The notes: a model not told the origin generated them from the sequence alone. A stretch of 64,000 nt of DNA from Isochrysis galbana (GCA_018136815.1 CM030942.1:1055797-1119796); one strand, 5' to 3'; shown: positions 10,135-22,230, counted from the first letter of the stretch. Numbers and translations: made by a program.

Positions 10135-11875
10135 CTATACCTCGTCCTTAACGACATCTACATGCACATGTTCAACGCCCTCTCGGGCCTCTGCGTTAGC
10201 CCAATGCGTGGTATTGTATGTCATTGCCCTCTCGACAGTGCACGACGGCAATATCCAGGCACAAGCCCTGCTGTCATGGCCATCGAGGGCTGAGCGTTGC
10301 AAGGCCTCGTCGGCCTGGTCGACAAGGGCGCCACATCGCGCCTGCACACGCACGGCACATGCGGCGCGCTCAAACGGCCGATCGTCCGGCTGCCGAAGAA
10401 ATGGTGTTCCTTGCCATCGAGGACCTTCTGAGTCGTCCGAACATGCAATGCCGACGAGCTCATCGCTCGTGCAAATGCCGTTGATCTTGTCTTCGAGCGC
10501 CGCTGCCAAGTTTTGGCCATACTCCATCTTCAACCATCGCCGCGTTTGCGCCTTCTGCACACCTTCAATTTGCTGCTGCCGCCGCAAAGCCGCCTCCTCG
10601 GAAAGCGCAAGAGAAGCGCGGGTCTCATCCAGTGTGCTTGCCATCTGCGAGAAGAACAGACCGCAGAGTTCACACTCTTGACTCAGGCGGATCCTCGGTG
10701 CCGGTTGTGCGTCGCGTTCCTTCGACTTTGCCCGCCTCCGAGAGGCGTCGCGCTTTCTCTTCTCATGCTTCTCACGCCCCTCTCTACTCCTGACCTTGCT
10801 GCTGACATAAACAGCTTTAGCAGCATCCCTCGCAGCAGAGTCGGCGCATGCACCACCGCCCACAAAATTCGCACAGAAGCCGTCGTCGCCGTCCAAGATA
10901 GCACGTGGGAGCGTCTCAGACTCCTGATCCACTAGTCTTTCGCACTCAGAGCGCAACTCATCTGACGCTGAAAGCGCGTCGCGGTAGCACACCTTCTTCA
11001 TCTCCTCCTCCACAGCCACGCGCAAAGCCACCTCATACTCGTTCTTGAGCGAACGCTTTCTCTGTGTCTTCTGTGCCTGCGACCCGCGCAGCGAGAGGAG
11101 CGCATTCAAAGCGGCAAGAGCAGCAGCACCTAGCGACCCAGAAAGCAAGCCGCACATTGCGCGTGTGATGGTATAGGCAGGCGACATGAGACGAGGTGCA
11201 CCACACAGCCCGAGCGAGCGACCAGCATGAGCCGCCGCGCCCCGCTCCCTCTCTCCCAGTTGTAAGGAGCCATGGATACGACTTCCTAGCACTTTTGGCA
11301 GGTCTGTCTTTCCTCTTCTCCTCTGTCTCACTCCTTTCCCCCCCCTCTCCTCCCCCGTCTCCGATCTCTCTGCGTCCCAGCTCCCTTCCTCTGGGTCGGG
11401 GGGAGCTGAAATATTTTCTCCTTTCCCCCCGACAAAGTTCCCAATGACCTTCCTCCTTCCCCTAACTCCCTCCCCCCCCAGTCCCACTGTCTCTCTGCGT
11501 CCCAGCTCCCCCCCCCTCTGTCCAGCTCCCTTCCTCTGCCTCTCTCGCTATCCCAGCTCCCTCCCTCCCTCCTCCCCTCCCTCGCCCTCCCTCCTTCCCT
11601 CTCTCCCTCTCTCCCCTCCTCCACCCCTCTCTCTTGCTCTCTTGCTCTCTCGCCTTGTGCGCAGCTTCGTCATCGGCTCCACTACTTGCCTCAAGGCTCT
11701 GCCGGCTATCGTCGAGTGAGTACATGAGCTGCTCGACGACGTGTGCACACGCCGCGCAGCGCAGCTCCGAGCGCGATGTCGCGCCGCCCGCGCCCAGCAT
11801 GAGCAGCAACACGCCGCCGCTCCACATCGCCTCGCGCGCCGCTCGCTGCCACCTCGAGAGACTTTTCTCCTTCAC
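10135..11875 (-). CDS. Canopy/saposin-like ER lumenal protein with two Cys-rich domains
   Basis: Exon 1 (11875-11690) encodes a leader (MWSGGVLLLMLGAGG) and RCAACAHVVEQLMYSLDD. Exon 2 (11076-10135) continues QRKRSLKNEYEVALR. The best donor is AG|GCAAGT, a GC-AG intron, which keeps phase 0 into ...GTCGCAG|GCA. The 375-aa product holds two similar units, each with CxxC, an Arg/Lys-rich stretch, an (L)K.EY block, then Cys-rich helices; the second is CELCGLFFSQMASTL...KMEYGQNLAAALEDKI. This spacing fits Canopy/DUF3456 (saposin-fold) proteins that assist receptor folding in the ER. The C-terminus KDEV resembles a KDEL-type retention signal. The exact subfamily is not certain, and a further exon in the 613-base intron is possible. 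Confidence 0.6.
11077..11689 (-). other. Purine-rich (minus-strand) intron of the Canopy-like gene
   Basis: The intron is a long CT-rich stretch on plus, especially 11330-11650. It produces long spurious open frames on both strands, which I leave out. Confidence 0.5.
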
Positions 11876-12554
11876 CTGCTTCTCTCTCCTCTTTTCCTTT
11901 CTCTCACCTCGTTTTCCTTCTCTCTCCCTCTCTTTCTTTTCTCTGGCTTTCTCTTTTTTAACTCTTTACTGCCGAAGCACCGAAATAGGTGCTTCCGCTC
12001 GTTTCTTGTACTTGTACATATCTCTTGTCGGATTGACCCGCGGGCGCGCCGCCATTCGGCGCTTCCCCTGCGCCCAGGCAGGCGCTCATACGCCACCGCA
12101 ATCGTCGCTTGGCGATTGAGTGTGAGACTGCACCGTCGCTTCGCCAGCGGCATCTCCTCCTCCTCGTCCTCGCCACTGCTCGGCTCGGGCGAGCTAGGTG
12201 GGGAGGAGGTTGCATTGGTGTCTCCTGCCTGCCGCGCTGCGAGCGGTGGCGCTTGCCATGCTGCGGCGGTTCGACCACCTTCAGCCGCGCCATCGGCTCG
12301 CGGCTCGCGCCACAGGAGCACGGGAATACGGGAGTTCCCGCCAAGGCCAAGCGCCAAGCGCCAAGCGCCAGCCAAGCGCGCAATTTTTACCCCCTCTCTC
12401 TCTAAAAAAAGAAAGTGGCTTATTCCTTTGAGTTTGGGAGAGTTTCTCCTCTGCCCCTCTCACTAGGAGACGCCCCAAGGTACCCGGGGGACGTGAGGCA
12501 CAACGCGGATTTACTTTTAAACACCCCCCACAAATACACCCGCGGGACCTCAGT

Positions 12555-12570
12555 ATTGGAACGGAGGTAG
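12555..12570 (+). mobile_element. Solo mariner-type terminal inverted repeat
   Basis: TTGGAACGGAGGTAG followed by TA matches the right end of the mariner-like element at 9204-9218. No partner end is seen nearby, so this is an orphan end or a decayed MITE. Confidence 0.5.
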
Positions 12571-12802
12571 TAGCTAGTAGTAGTTATAGTAGCAAATCTT
12601 CAATAGTTTTTTTTTCCTGTTTGACTTGGCGGAAGGGGCGCAGCACCGGCCGGTGAAGGGCGAGCCGACGCGGCGCTTCAGCCCCTCCCAGCTTCTCTCC
12701 CTCCCGTCTCCCCTCTCTCCTCTCTCCACTCTCGGCCCCCCCCCCCCCCCCCCTCGGTTTGCGCTCCTTCTCCACGCACCAGCCGTCACCTTGCTTCGCG
12801 TC

Positions 12803-13839
12803 ATGGCGTCGCAGCACTTGCTGCAGTCGCTCCCGCGCGAGCCCGATGAGCAGCTTCGGCTCGGCCTCCAGGTGGTGGAGCTCGCATACGGCGAGAAAGC
12901 GCGCCAGCTGGAGGCGGAGCTGCACTCGCTTCGCGCGTACGGCAAGGAGAGGCAGACGCAGGTGGCGCTGCTCGAACGGAGAGTTGGCGAGCTCGAGGCG
13001 CAGCTCAGCCAGAGTGAGCAACGCACTAGGGAGCTCGCCTCCGAGAACGCTGGGCTGATCAATGAGAAGACTGCTCTCTTCAATGAGGTAAGGCAGCTGC
13101 AGGAGCGGCTGGGGAAGCTCGATCAGTTCAAGCGTGCCATTATGCAGTCCATCAGTGAGAATGATCAGCCACTGGGAGGAACGCGGCCGTCATTTGGAGG
13201 GTTACAAAGCGAGTACAATGCTGGCTCTATTGCCCTTGGTTACGGGATCACAGGCGCAGTGGGTGGAGGCTGCAGCAGCTCAGCATATGGGGCCGGCGCC
13301 GTGCCTCCACGTGCCTATACCCCGCTCCACTCTCCGCCAGCTGTTAACTTGGGGACGCGCGAACCCGTGGCAAACTCTGCACAATCGATGGCGGGCTCGT
13401 CCATCCCGACACCAGCCATGTCGCCACCCCCCATACCAGGGGCGGCACCGGCTCCCGCGGCAGAGGGGAATTCGGCGGCACTAGACGGGAAGGACTTCTT
13501 TCGGGCAGCAAGACTCCGCCTCTCGTACGCTCGCTTCTTCCGCCACTCCGCCCGCCGGAGCCGTGTCCTTGAACAAGGGCATGCGCACCCAACTCACGCA
13601 GCGGGTAGTCACCGCCCTCAACACTGCATGATCGGTGTGCTTGAGGTGACGCACTTGCCACAACGCTCTGTTTCAGGTACGACCAGTTCAACACCTTCTT
13701 GGCCAACATCAAGCGCCTCAATGATCACGCTCAATCACGGGAGGAGACGCTGCGGCAGGCGCAGCAAATATTTGGGGAGGAGAATGAGGACTTGTATTCC
13801 GCCTTCCGTGCTCTACTGACAAAGCATGGGCTCACATGA
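12803..13839 (+). CDS. At4g15545-like coiled-coil protein
   Basis: Exons 12803-13524 and 13677-13839 give 294 aa. The intron begins GTACGC and ends TTTCAG, and joining the exons restores the family block DGKDFFRAARLRLSYDQF. Residues 1-30 (LPREPDEQLRLGLQVVELAY) match the conserved N-terminus of plant At4g15545-type proteins. Residues 30-115 form a heptad-rich coiled coil ending LGKLDQFKRAIMQSI. A long Pro/Gly/Ser linker follows, and the C-terminus carries FLANIKRLNDH, SREETLRQAQQIFGEENEDL and LLTKHGLT. The family is widespread in plants and algae; no biochemical role can be assigned. Gene structure is well supported by the conserved C-terminal block spanning the splice. Confidence 0.88.
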
Positions 13840-14282
13840 GACTGCGGAAGGCGAGCTGGTCTTGGGTTGCGGCAGTCGACGGGCGGATCTTGTGCAGCAG
13901 GTGCATCTTATCCTTGTGCGTGCATTCGACCACATGGAGAAAATATGTTTTGGATGCACATAACGTGCATGCTTGCCTCCCCTCCTCCAAGTTGTCTTGC
14001 GCCAACTTGTTGTGCGGCATGACGAAATATATACTCTCGGCAAACAGCAAACAGTGCCGGGTGTACTAGTGTTGTACTAGTGTTGTGCGAATGCGCGGGC
14101 GAGCTTGGAAAGATTAAGAGGGCGCGCAGCAGTGAAGGCGTGAGCATGAAACCGTCAGAGTATCCTAGCCGACAAAGCCCGTGTGCCATCGACTTCTCCG
14201 CACTGGTCCTTGTTGTGTAGAAAAAAATCAACTGAGAGCTGAGACCTGGCTATCCAGCCGGTACTCCTTGATTTTGGTATAC

Positions 14283-14407
14283 ACTAAGTTTATACTTAGT
14301 TCACATGGGGGAGGCGCCTCGTGCCCTCCTCCTCGGTCGGGCTCCAATAACTCCCATCCGAGGGACCCGCCGGCCGTCGGTCACCCTCAAACTCTGCCTT
14401 TTGGCCT
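14283..14407 (+). mobile_element. 5' end of a hairpin retroposon
   Basis: It begins with the hairpin ACTAAGTTTATACTTAGT (14283-14300), then TTCACATGGGGGAGGCGCCT CGTGCC, which parallels the start of other copies (hairpin, CCATGGGGGGCACGAG). It is cut off at the T-tail side of the next insertion at 14408. Confidence 0.6.
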
Positions 14408-14625
14408 AAAAAAAAATTCTTAATGATCCCGCCGCGCGCCGCGCGCGCGACCCTGCACGTCTATCCTGCAGCCAAGCCTGCATACCTTACCACTCCCTCC
14501 ACCTGCCTTGCGGCTTGCGGCTCGTCGGCTCGCCCCCTCGTGCTCTACTTAGGGGTAGGGGCTCGGCTTATGGGGCTTCTGGTGACAGTGACAGGCGGCG
14601 TGAACCGATCCCCGCCCGCGGGCGC
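14408..14625 (-). mobile_element. 5'-truncated hairpin-retroposon copy (short form)
   Basis: On minus it ends GGGATCATTAAGAA plus T-run. Shared blocks are CTGCAGGATAGACGTGCAGG, AAGTAGAGCACGAGGGGGCG and CCGCAAGGCAGGTGGAGGGA, in the same order as at 9384 and 25440. Confidence 0.6.
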
Positions 14626-14782
14626 GACCGCAAATTCTTTACGGGTAGAGCGTGAGCGCGCGTGGAGGAGACGGAGGGGGGGGGAGAGGGGGGGCGAATC
14701 GCCCCATTTCCATTTCTTGGCGAAGATTTTCGTGGCGGCAGGTGGCTGGCCCCCCCTTTAGGTTTTTTATTGGGCATCGCGC

Positions 14783-14860
14783 ATCGCGCCACGGTCCAAA
14801 AAAAATGCAGCCCAACCCTTACAAATAGCAAATAGTTAAAAAGCCCCTGTTTGACAACCC
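14783..14860 (-). mobile_element. Very short MITE with GGGCGGTCAAA-type ends
   Basis: This is the reverse complement of 39371-39434: both contain AGCCCCTGTTTGAC, the middle CAACCCTTAC, and a CCACGGTC end. A third related copy lies at 59597-59662. The units are only about 62-76 bases, with inverted ends GGGCGGTCAAA / TTTGACCG. Confidence 0.55.
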
Positions 14861-14880
14861 TACCTCCGAGAGCATATCGA

Positions 14881-14900
14881 CAACTAAGTTTATACTGTTG
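14881..14900 (+). mobile_element. Isolated retroposon 5' hairpin
   Basis: CAACTAAGTTTATACTGTTG has a degenerate stem (only CAAC/GTTG pairs fully). A following ATG is at 14917. No downstream element body is recognised. Confidence 0.4.
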
Positions 14901-15070
14901 ATCACCCTTATTGTTATGGCTTCCGCTTCCGCCGCCGTCAGAAAAAAGGCTCGTGATGTGGTGATAGTGGATAGTGGATAGTGGGCATCCTTAATGCACT
15001 CCGCTAGATATGTTGAAAGGAAAGCTTCTAGCTTCTACCCCCGTTCGTTTTCCTAGCCAAAATAAAACTA

Positions 15071-15190
15071 CAACTAAGTTTATACTTGGTTGCGATGGAG
15101 CGCGCTGCCGCGACTCCCCTCTGCTTCGGGCCTCCCACCCACCGACACCGAGGGCCCGAGAGATCACATAAAATATGGTTTATGATCACC
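15071..15190 (+). mobile_element. LINE ORF1 5' end (hairpin plus MERA start)
   Basis: The hairpin CAACTAAGTTTATACTTGGT TG (15071-15092; one G-T pair) is followed two bases later by ATG GAG CGC GCT, encoding MERAAATPLCFGPP. This is the conserved start of the LINE ORF1 family seen at 40555, 51950 and 62752. The frame stops after 33 codons, so this is a truncated 5' end. Confidence 0.6.
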
Positions 15191-15763
15191 GGCTGAGGCT
15201 CGTTTGGACATTTGATGGCTCAACTTGAGTCTGTCCCACATTCGACTGAACGTGACCTTAGAGTTAGAGATTAGAGAGGAGGGAGGAGGGAGTCGGCAGG
15301 CGCTCCAGCTTCCCCTATCGTTTTATCAATAGTTGCCGATGTCACTGTCACTGTCAAGAACACTCGGGCGGAAATGAGGACGGCACCCAAAGGTCATAGG
15401 TGCGCTGTTGGCTGTTGGCCAGGCCGCATCGCCCTCGCGCTGACGGCTCATGGCGCATTCCCTCTCTCTCCACCATTCTTCGTCTCTGGCGTCAGACGCC
15501 TGCCGGCGCGGTCTCTCTCCTATACAAAGGGTTGTCAGCCGGGCTCTTGCTCGCTCTCTCCGCGTCCCCACCCGCCCTCCCCCGGCGAGCCATCTCAGCG
15601 AGGCTCTGGCTCATTTTACCGCGGCGGCAGAGAGACCTCGAACCCCATTGCTACTCCAAGAACGGCACGCATGTGAGGACAGACGGACACACCTCCGCGC
15701 ACACAGGGCAGCTGCCTCCCTCGGCCCGCGCCGCCGACGGATCCCGCGCACGCCGAGACCCCG

Positions 15764-15811
15764 TCCTCTCTCTCTCTCCCTCCCTCCCTCCCTCCCCCCC
15801 CCCCCCCCCCC

Positions 15812-15853
<42 letters not shown>
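15764..15853. repeat. CT microsatellite and poly-C tract
   Basis: A run of CCCT units, 20 C, then about 17 CT repeats lies upstream of the C2CD5 gene start. It may be part of the promoter or 5' UTR; pyrimidine tracts precede several genes in this window. Confidence 0.8.
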
Positions 15854-15857
<4 letters not shown>

Positions 15858-15965
15858 CCCCACCCCTCGCGCCACCCTTCTCCTTCCGCCCTCTCCGCCC
15901 TCTCCGCCCATCGCACCCTTCCCCCTCCACGCCGTACCCCACTACCGCCGCTGCCACCCTTCCCT

Positions 15966-18900
15966 ATGCCTGCCGCCATCAAGATACGCGTGTGCAGCGC
16001 ACGTAACTTGCCTGTGATGGACCGCACGACAGAGCTGACTGACGCGTACATCACGCTCAGCTTCGCTGACGCGCCGCAACTGCGCACACACGTGGCGCGG
16101 CGCACACTCAACCCAACTTGGAACCAGGAATTCCGCATAGAGGTCGCAGACGATAATGAGCTCCAGGACCACCCACTTCAAATCCAGTGCTGGGACAAGG
16201 ACATCATGTCGTCTGACGACGAAATTGGCGCTATCTCGGTCGACCTCAACCCGCTCCTCCTGCAGCCAACTCAGCTCTCGGGATGGTATCCACTGTATGA
16301 CACGCTGCGGGGCTTCTGCGGTGAACTCTCGCTCATCATCAAGATGGATTTCATCGGCGATGTCAACCCTTTCAAGGAGTCTGGCGCAGGCGTCCAATTC
16401 TTCGGGCTAGGTGCCCCTCCGGTCGGCATGCGTCTTGCATCGGTCGTGGGACTTGTCGAAGAACTCATTGCAGCCCCTGACCCAGAGTGAGCTCAGCCAT
16501 GGTGTGGGCGCATTAGTGCGCCGCGCAAGAATAATCCAGCTGCTGCTCCTCCAGTCTTACTGCCGGGCGCTCACCCTATGCGTCGCCCTGCGCATAGATA
16601 CCACTGGGTGGATTCTTTCCGCACAGCGCGATTGTCAAATGAGCGGAGGCAGCAGCTGTTGTATGAGCTGTCGGGAAAGCTGCGGAGGCAGATGGGGTCT
16701 AAGGTAGCGCTCGACGGCGTGGATGTACCTTCCTTCGGGAGCGACTTGAGGGACTTAGCTCGCTCTCTCCCTCGACCACGTCTAGAGGATTCCGCCCGCA
16801 CCTCCATCTCACCATGCCCTTGCCCCTTTTCCATGCAGGTTCTTGAGGCCGGCGGTAATGCAGTGTTGGCATTCTCAATAACGCTCGACCTCGAGGGTGA
16901 GGAGTCGGGATTGATCGTCGCACGAGGGCTCGGCACTTGTGTCAAGCTTCGTCCATTTGCCATTGGCTCTTCAGACACGCTGATGTGCCCGAATGGCTTT
17001 TCGCTCATTGCAGACACTGGCGGCGCCATATGCGCAGCTGGCATGCTCCACCATGCCTCGTTGCCTGGTGGAGGCGTGATCGAAGAGACAATCGGAGCTT
17101 CGCTGATAGACGTCACCCTTGCTGGTGGCGTGGGAGGCTGCTTGGCGTCGCGACCTCACGGTGGTTCCGAGATGCCACCCATTTCCCTTGCCATGTCTGC
17201 CAATATGGGCGTGCCTTCCGTTGGGAGCCTGCCAGAGTGTGCTGGCGGCGCCGCACCGCTGCCACCACTTGAGCCCATCTCGCCTCGGGTGCAAGTATCC
17301 GTCGAACCCAACGTGGCAGGTCTGGCGCAGCATGCTCAGCTTCCGGCCCCCGCAAACCTACCACCTCCAATCCAAAGCCCAACTGTGGCACCGCATTTGC
17401 GCTCGCCACGCTCGCATGCCACTGACCCGATCGCCATTCGACAGCAGCTCTGGGGCAGTGGCAAAGTCCTCTGCGCCACGACTAGCACCCCGAGCCAGCC
17501 CGCGCAAGATTTCGGCCACTCGAGTTGTGCTCCAGCTAGTATTAGCTGGGGCAGCACCATTGGCAGCCCTGCCGTGGCAATGTCGCCAGCCGATGGTGCA
17601 CCGTCGCCATTGCTCAGCTCGACGCCAGGGGGCACAGCCTCAGCTGCAATGGCGGCAGCAGTTGGAATGGGAATGGGCGTCGAATCGTTGACAGGGGCTC
17701 TCGCAACCGGGATTGGCGGGGGCGGGGCAATGCTTGGCAGCAGTATGGGCGCCCAAGGTCTTGCCTTGGGCAACTCTCTAGGAAGTGCGCTTGGAGGCTC
17801 CGTGTGTGCTCCACCGCCACTTTCGCGCCCTCTCTCCGCCCTCTCGCCTGCCCATCTCGCCCCCTGTTGCTACTCTCCTGGGCGCACATCACCCTGCACG
17901 TGGCCATCGGCGGGACTGGAGGCTCGGGTCAAGCTGCCTGCGGCCGAAAGGGACGACGCCGACGGCACCTCGGGATTGGGCGTTGGCACCGAGGGAAGAG
18001 GTGGCAGCCAGAGAACAGGACGCAGACGGTCAGCGAGAACGGTCTCTGACATTGCGCTGCTCACGATGGAATCATTCCCGCAGCACGTACCGGTGAGCGC
18101 TTGCTCACAACCTCAGAGAAATGCGTGCAGAGCACGTACACGGAGTCGGGAGCTCCATCGTACGACACATTCAGGGGTAGCGTGTTTTGGCTGTATGCAA
18201 CTGGGCTCCAAAAGTCTCCGGACGATTTCCCGATCCAGCCCCTTCATCCTTACTTTCTCCGTGTAGGTACGCGTCGGGGGAGTCGTCTCAGCACGATCCG
18301 TAAAGCTCCTTGCCTCCTCCCGTGAGCACCAGCTAACACGTGATGCCTGGTGGTCGGAGCTTAGAGGCGAGATTCGAGCGCACGCACGGTCGCTCTCATG
18401 CAATACAGTTATCGGGTGCGCTCAGTGCCACGGTTGTTGGCGTGCCATCCGTCCCATTCCAGAAACCCGGACTTTCGCAGACCTAACAACGCTGTCATTC
18501 GACCACGCCACGCCACTCATGTGGCACATGCCAGCTTCCACACACCCCTCGCACGCAGCCGTCTCAGTAACGCTTTGCCACGGGCCCCGACATTTCTGTG
18601 CCATGCTCAGGTATAGCGAGACAGTATCCCTTCATGACGAGCTTGCAATCCTTTCCGCCTCTGGGACTGCCGTTCGCATGCGGCTGCCGGACGAGGAGCT
18701 CTCCAAGCGCGAAGCTGGCCTGCCACCGCACCCAGCCATGCCGCTACACGCAGGACTTGCCGCTGCTGCCGCCGGGGCTGGCCGCCGCGTGCCATCGCCG
18801 TGCACGATTGGCCACACGCCATATGCTCCGTCGGACGCACCCTTCCCCGTGCGCATCGAACCTTGCGCCATGTGCAAACGGAAACACGTGCCGGAGCTGC

Positions 18901-21360
18901 TGCTTGCCACAATCGACAAGCCACCGTGGCTGCCAGCATTGAAGGAGCCATGTCTTATTCAGGTAAGACAGAGTGGGCCCGCGCACCGCTGTCGGAGAGC
19001 TGTCGTTGGAAAGGTGCGGCGCAACGAGAAGGGATCTTTTGAAGCCTCCTTTTCATTACCAAAGGAGGACCCTATCAGCACGTGAGCAGCCCGATGGACC
19101 GCCCACTCCCTCTGCACAGGCGCGTGTTTGCCGCCAGAAAAAGCGCTTGCAAGGCGAGTCGCACGCGACGGCAGTCTCTCAGGCGCTCCCTTTCCTCGAG
19201 TACGACTTGCACCGACAACTGCAACACAAGCTTAAGATTCATGGGAAGAATGCCCTCTTCGGTCTCAGACTCTCCGTCACCGTTGGGGAGTCGCTGATGT
19301 TCGCCACCGCTGAAGGCACAGCGCTTTGTCTACCCTTCCTTCCACCCACTCGTCCCCTCACCATCCGGAGGAACCTTGAGGTCATCGACGAGGAAGATAA
19401 GCACCTAGTAGATCTACAGCGCCAGATCGAGGCTATTTCGCTTAACTCGGCTTCTGCACATGCTGCGCATGCTGCCAAGTTTTCTCGGCAAATTGATCAA
19501 AAGCAGCAGCTTGCGTTTCAAGCTGCCCTTCCGGTGCAGCTGCCTGATGGAAGCTTCCTGCCAGGTATAGGCAGTATGACGGCGGCCCCAGTGATGGCCG
19601 ACGGGGCGAACACTGAAGCTATGCCGTTCGGAGGAGGAGCTCCACCGCCGGAGCGACATGTAAGTGGGCAGAGCCAAATGAGCAGCGGCTCACTGCGAAC
19701 GCGCAACAACGGAGGACAGAGCAATTTCCCATCGAGTTCTTGCTCAAACGGTGCTGGTGTGGGTCGCGTGGGCATGAGTAGCGCGGAAAGTGGCGGCGGT
19801 GCGGGCGCGGAGGGCGCCGGTAGGAATGGCAACGACACTGGTATGGCAGGCAACCGTGGGAATGATGACGAACAAGCTGGAGAAAGGCTTGCGTGCATTT
19901 GTGCGGATGGCGACGTAGCGTCTTCATCGAGCTCGGAGGATGACGATCGTGATGACAAATCTAGTACCGTCGCCTACGCAATGGCAGGTGGCGCGGTTGC
20001 AGCCGAGGCAAAGCCCGCTTTCGTTGTCGACGTGGATGATGAGATGGATGAAGACATGACCGCGGTGCGCCGGTGTGGACAGGCGTGGAGCGATGTTGTA
20101 ACGTTTGGGGACGCTCCACCCAGTCGCCGCTACCTATATCTCACGAACGGCCTCAATACCTCCTACCACGTTTCAGATTTTGCTAGACCCTCCCCTACCC
20201 GGCGATCCTCTCTTTTTCGCGTCTGAAGCTGAACTTGCTGCAGAGATTGCGACCGAGGAGCGCCGGGGTGTGGCACCCACTCAGCAACGCCTCTTCTCCT
20301 TGGCGCGTCGCCTACGCGTCGACCCTGCCACCATTCCCGCAAACCGGCTGAATCAGCAGTTCTCGCGTATCCTCCACGAGATGCACGCAGCGTTGGCCTT
20401 CAAGGTGTGTTGGAGTGCATGCGCCAGTCGGACTATATTGAGTAGTGGTTGTACTCTCAGTAGCGCGCGCCATGGTGAAACGACGGGGATTTTGAGGGGG
20501 GAGATCGAAAGAACTTACCCGGCCACATCGCCTCCCTTCCTTGAGGCCAGGTCATCCGAATGCGCGCCAGCGCTGTCTTCAAGACGACCACCCGCGTGTC
20601 GCAGCCGTCCGATACGGAAGTAGAGCTGCAGCTGGATGCTCTTGCCCTCTCGTACTCACCCGAGGCGCCCGTCGCTCTATCGCGCACCGACTCCACCGCT
20701 ACACGCACCGTGGCCGCTGCAACCAAACACGGAGCCGCTGCCCCCTCAGTCGCGGCTTTCGTGGGCGGTGTTGTGGCTACGGATGAGGCTGACGTGCCCC
20801 AACCGGCACGAGCCGCATCCAACAGCACGCAAAGTGCATCCGCAGATACATGGCAAGGCTCGTCGTCAGGAGCCTTCAGCGGGCACAAGAGCGCCTCCGC
20901 GGGAGTTGAGGCCGCGACTCAAGGCCCCTCTAGCGTATCTTCCGAACCGCTAGCTTCCCAACCGGGGGTCCCAACGGCAACCCCTTCCGAGTCCTTCGAG
21001 GTGCAGCTAGTACCACTTTCCTTCGTACCGGGCGCCATCACACTCGGTGTGCTTGGCCCGCTGTCGTTGCATTTGATTAAGGAAACATGGACACTACGCG
21101 AAGAAGGTGGAGTTGCCAACTTTTGTCACGCATTCGTCGCAGAGACGCATGCCCTTGCTCGCGCGCATATCGCAGCCCGAGGAGGTAATGCGGCGCTCAA
21201 CTTTGTCACCGACCTCAAACTTCTCCATCAATCCACCAAGAACCATGCTTATGGCGTGATGCACTGTCATGCCGATGCTGTGGTGGTGCGCAGTGTGAGT
21301 GGTTTCATGGGTGGCGTCGTACGAGGTGGTGGCGGTGAGGCCGCCGTATTTGTTGGTTGA
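15966..21360 (+). CDS. C2CD5: C2 domain-containing protein 5 (C2CD5/CDP138) orthologue, 8 exons
   Basis: Exons are 15966-16486, 16598-16703, 16839-18092, 18267-18415, 18611-18962, 19120-20097, 20177-20404 and 20551-21360. All joins keep frame and give 1465 aa. The N-terminal C2 domain has the Ca-binding aspartates D19, D26, D77, D79 and D85. Further C2CD5 blocks follow: WVDSFRTARLSNERRQQLL, LDLEGEESGLIVARGLGT, RVGGVVSARSVKLL, LSASGTAV, CAMCKRKHVPELLLATID, FLEYDLHRQLQHKLKIHGKN ALFGLRLSVTVGE, and the C-terminal PLSFVPGAIT...LREEGGV. Animal members bind Ca2+ and phospholipid and promote GLUT4-vesicle fusion; here a role in Ca-dependent membrane trafficking is inferred. Exon 3 adds a roughly 330-residue low-complexity Gly/Pro/Ser linker, which makes the protein about half as long again as animal forms. 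Splice sites were placed by alignment to remembered family blocks. Confidence 0.92.
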
Positions 21361-21484
21361 GCGCTGTGAGCATCGGATGTTCGTACGTAGCTGTAAGTTG
21401 CCTTGTGCACACGTCAACCTCCAAGAACAAATCAAAAAGTCAGCCTAGAGTGATGCGAGGTTCGAGCCTGTCTACACTCTCATG

Positions 21485-21680
21485 CAACTAAGTTTATACT
21501 TAATTCGCCCATGGGAGGGCACGAGTCCCCCCTCTCTCCTCTTTCCACTCCTCCCCTGTCATGGGGGAGGAACCACCCACGCTCCTGGTATGCCTGATAG
21601 CTTCGCTAGGAGCACACTGCCCTGCTGACCCACTCTCTTCTCTCTTCCCCACAGGCTCGCCTGGATCGCGCATCCTGAGG
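21485..21680 (+). mobile_element. 5' end of a hairpin retroposon
   Basis: The hairpin CAACTAAGTTTATACTTAAT T (21485-21505) is followed by CGCCCATGGGAGGGCACGAG, the TCTCTCCTCTTTCCACTCCT block and a decayed form of the CTCCTGGCA...TGCCAGGAG stem. It ends in the minisatellite at 21680. It lies 125 bases downstream of the C2CD5 stop. Confidence 0.65.
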
Positions 21681-21845
21681 CGCGAGAAGCGCTCAATCAC
21701 CATCACCCACAGCATGGAAAAACGTTCCATCACCATCACCCACAGCATGGAAAAGCGTTCAATGCACCATCAGCCTACACGTGGAAACGCGTTCAATTGC
21801 CATCACCCCCACGTATGGAAAAGCGTTCAATCGCCATCACCTCAC
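21680..21845 (+). repeat. Minisatellite with GCGTTCAATC core
   Basis: About five imperfect units of 30-35 bases carry GGAAAAGCGTTCAAT followed by CACCATCA. A longer array of the same unit lies at 59703-59925. Confidence 0.75.
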
Positions 21846-22230
21846 TCACCTTTCCCCGCACCCGCAAGAGCCTATGACATGTTCCCCATTTGACACCGTG
21901 AGGGTCCGCGATTTTGAGGAAGACTGAACAAGAAAATTCATACCTCCGCCCGGTACTATCTAGCTAGGCAATTCTGAACTAACGACCTGACAGCTGACGG
22001 AGTGACACAGTGTGTCTGACACACGCTCATTATAGTTTTGAGGCATCGGATTGACCAACCTCAGTATGACGTTAGCTAGTGTATTGATGCGGCGTGACAA
22101 TTGATCTGTCATATGAGTTTGAAGTTTCAAATTTTCTTTGAGGGCGTCTTGCCGCTTCGCGAGGGCATACAGGCATACTCGGTTTCTGGTGACTGGTGAG
22201 CCTTTGTTATAAGCACTACTCCTTCATCTA

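Noticed and set aside
11330-11650. Long open frames in the CT-rich tract (both strands)
   Set aside because: Low-complexity Arg/Glu/Gly or Pro/Ser strings produced by the CT composition; the tract is best explained as an intron.
15611-16138. Minus-strand frames across the C2CD5 start
   Set aside because: Shadows of the CT microsatellite and of the C2 exon; no family match.
21680-21845. CRISPR-like array
   Set aside because: Units are imperfect, spacers are themselves repeated, and the setting is eukaryotic; it is a minisatellite.
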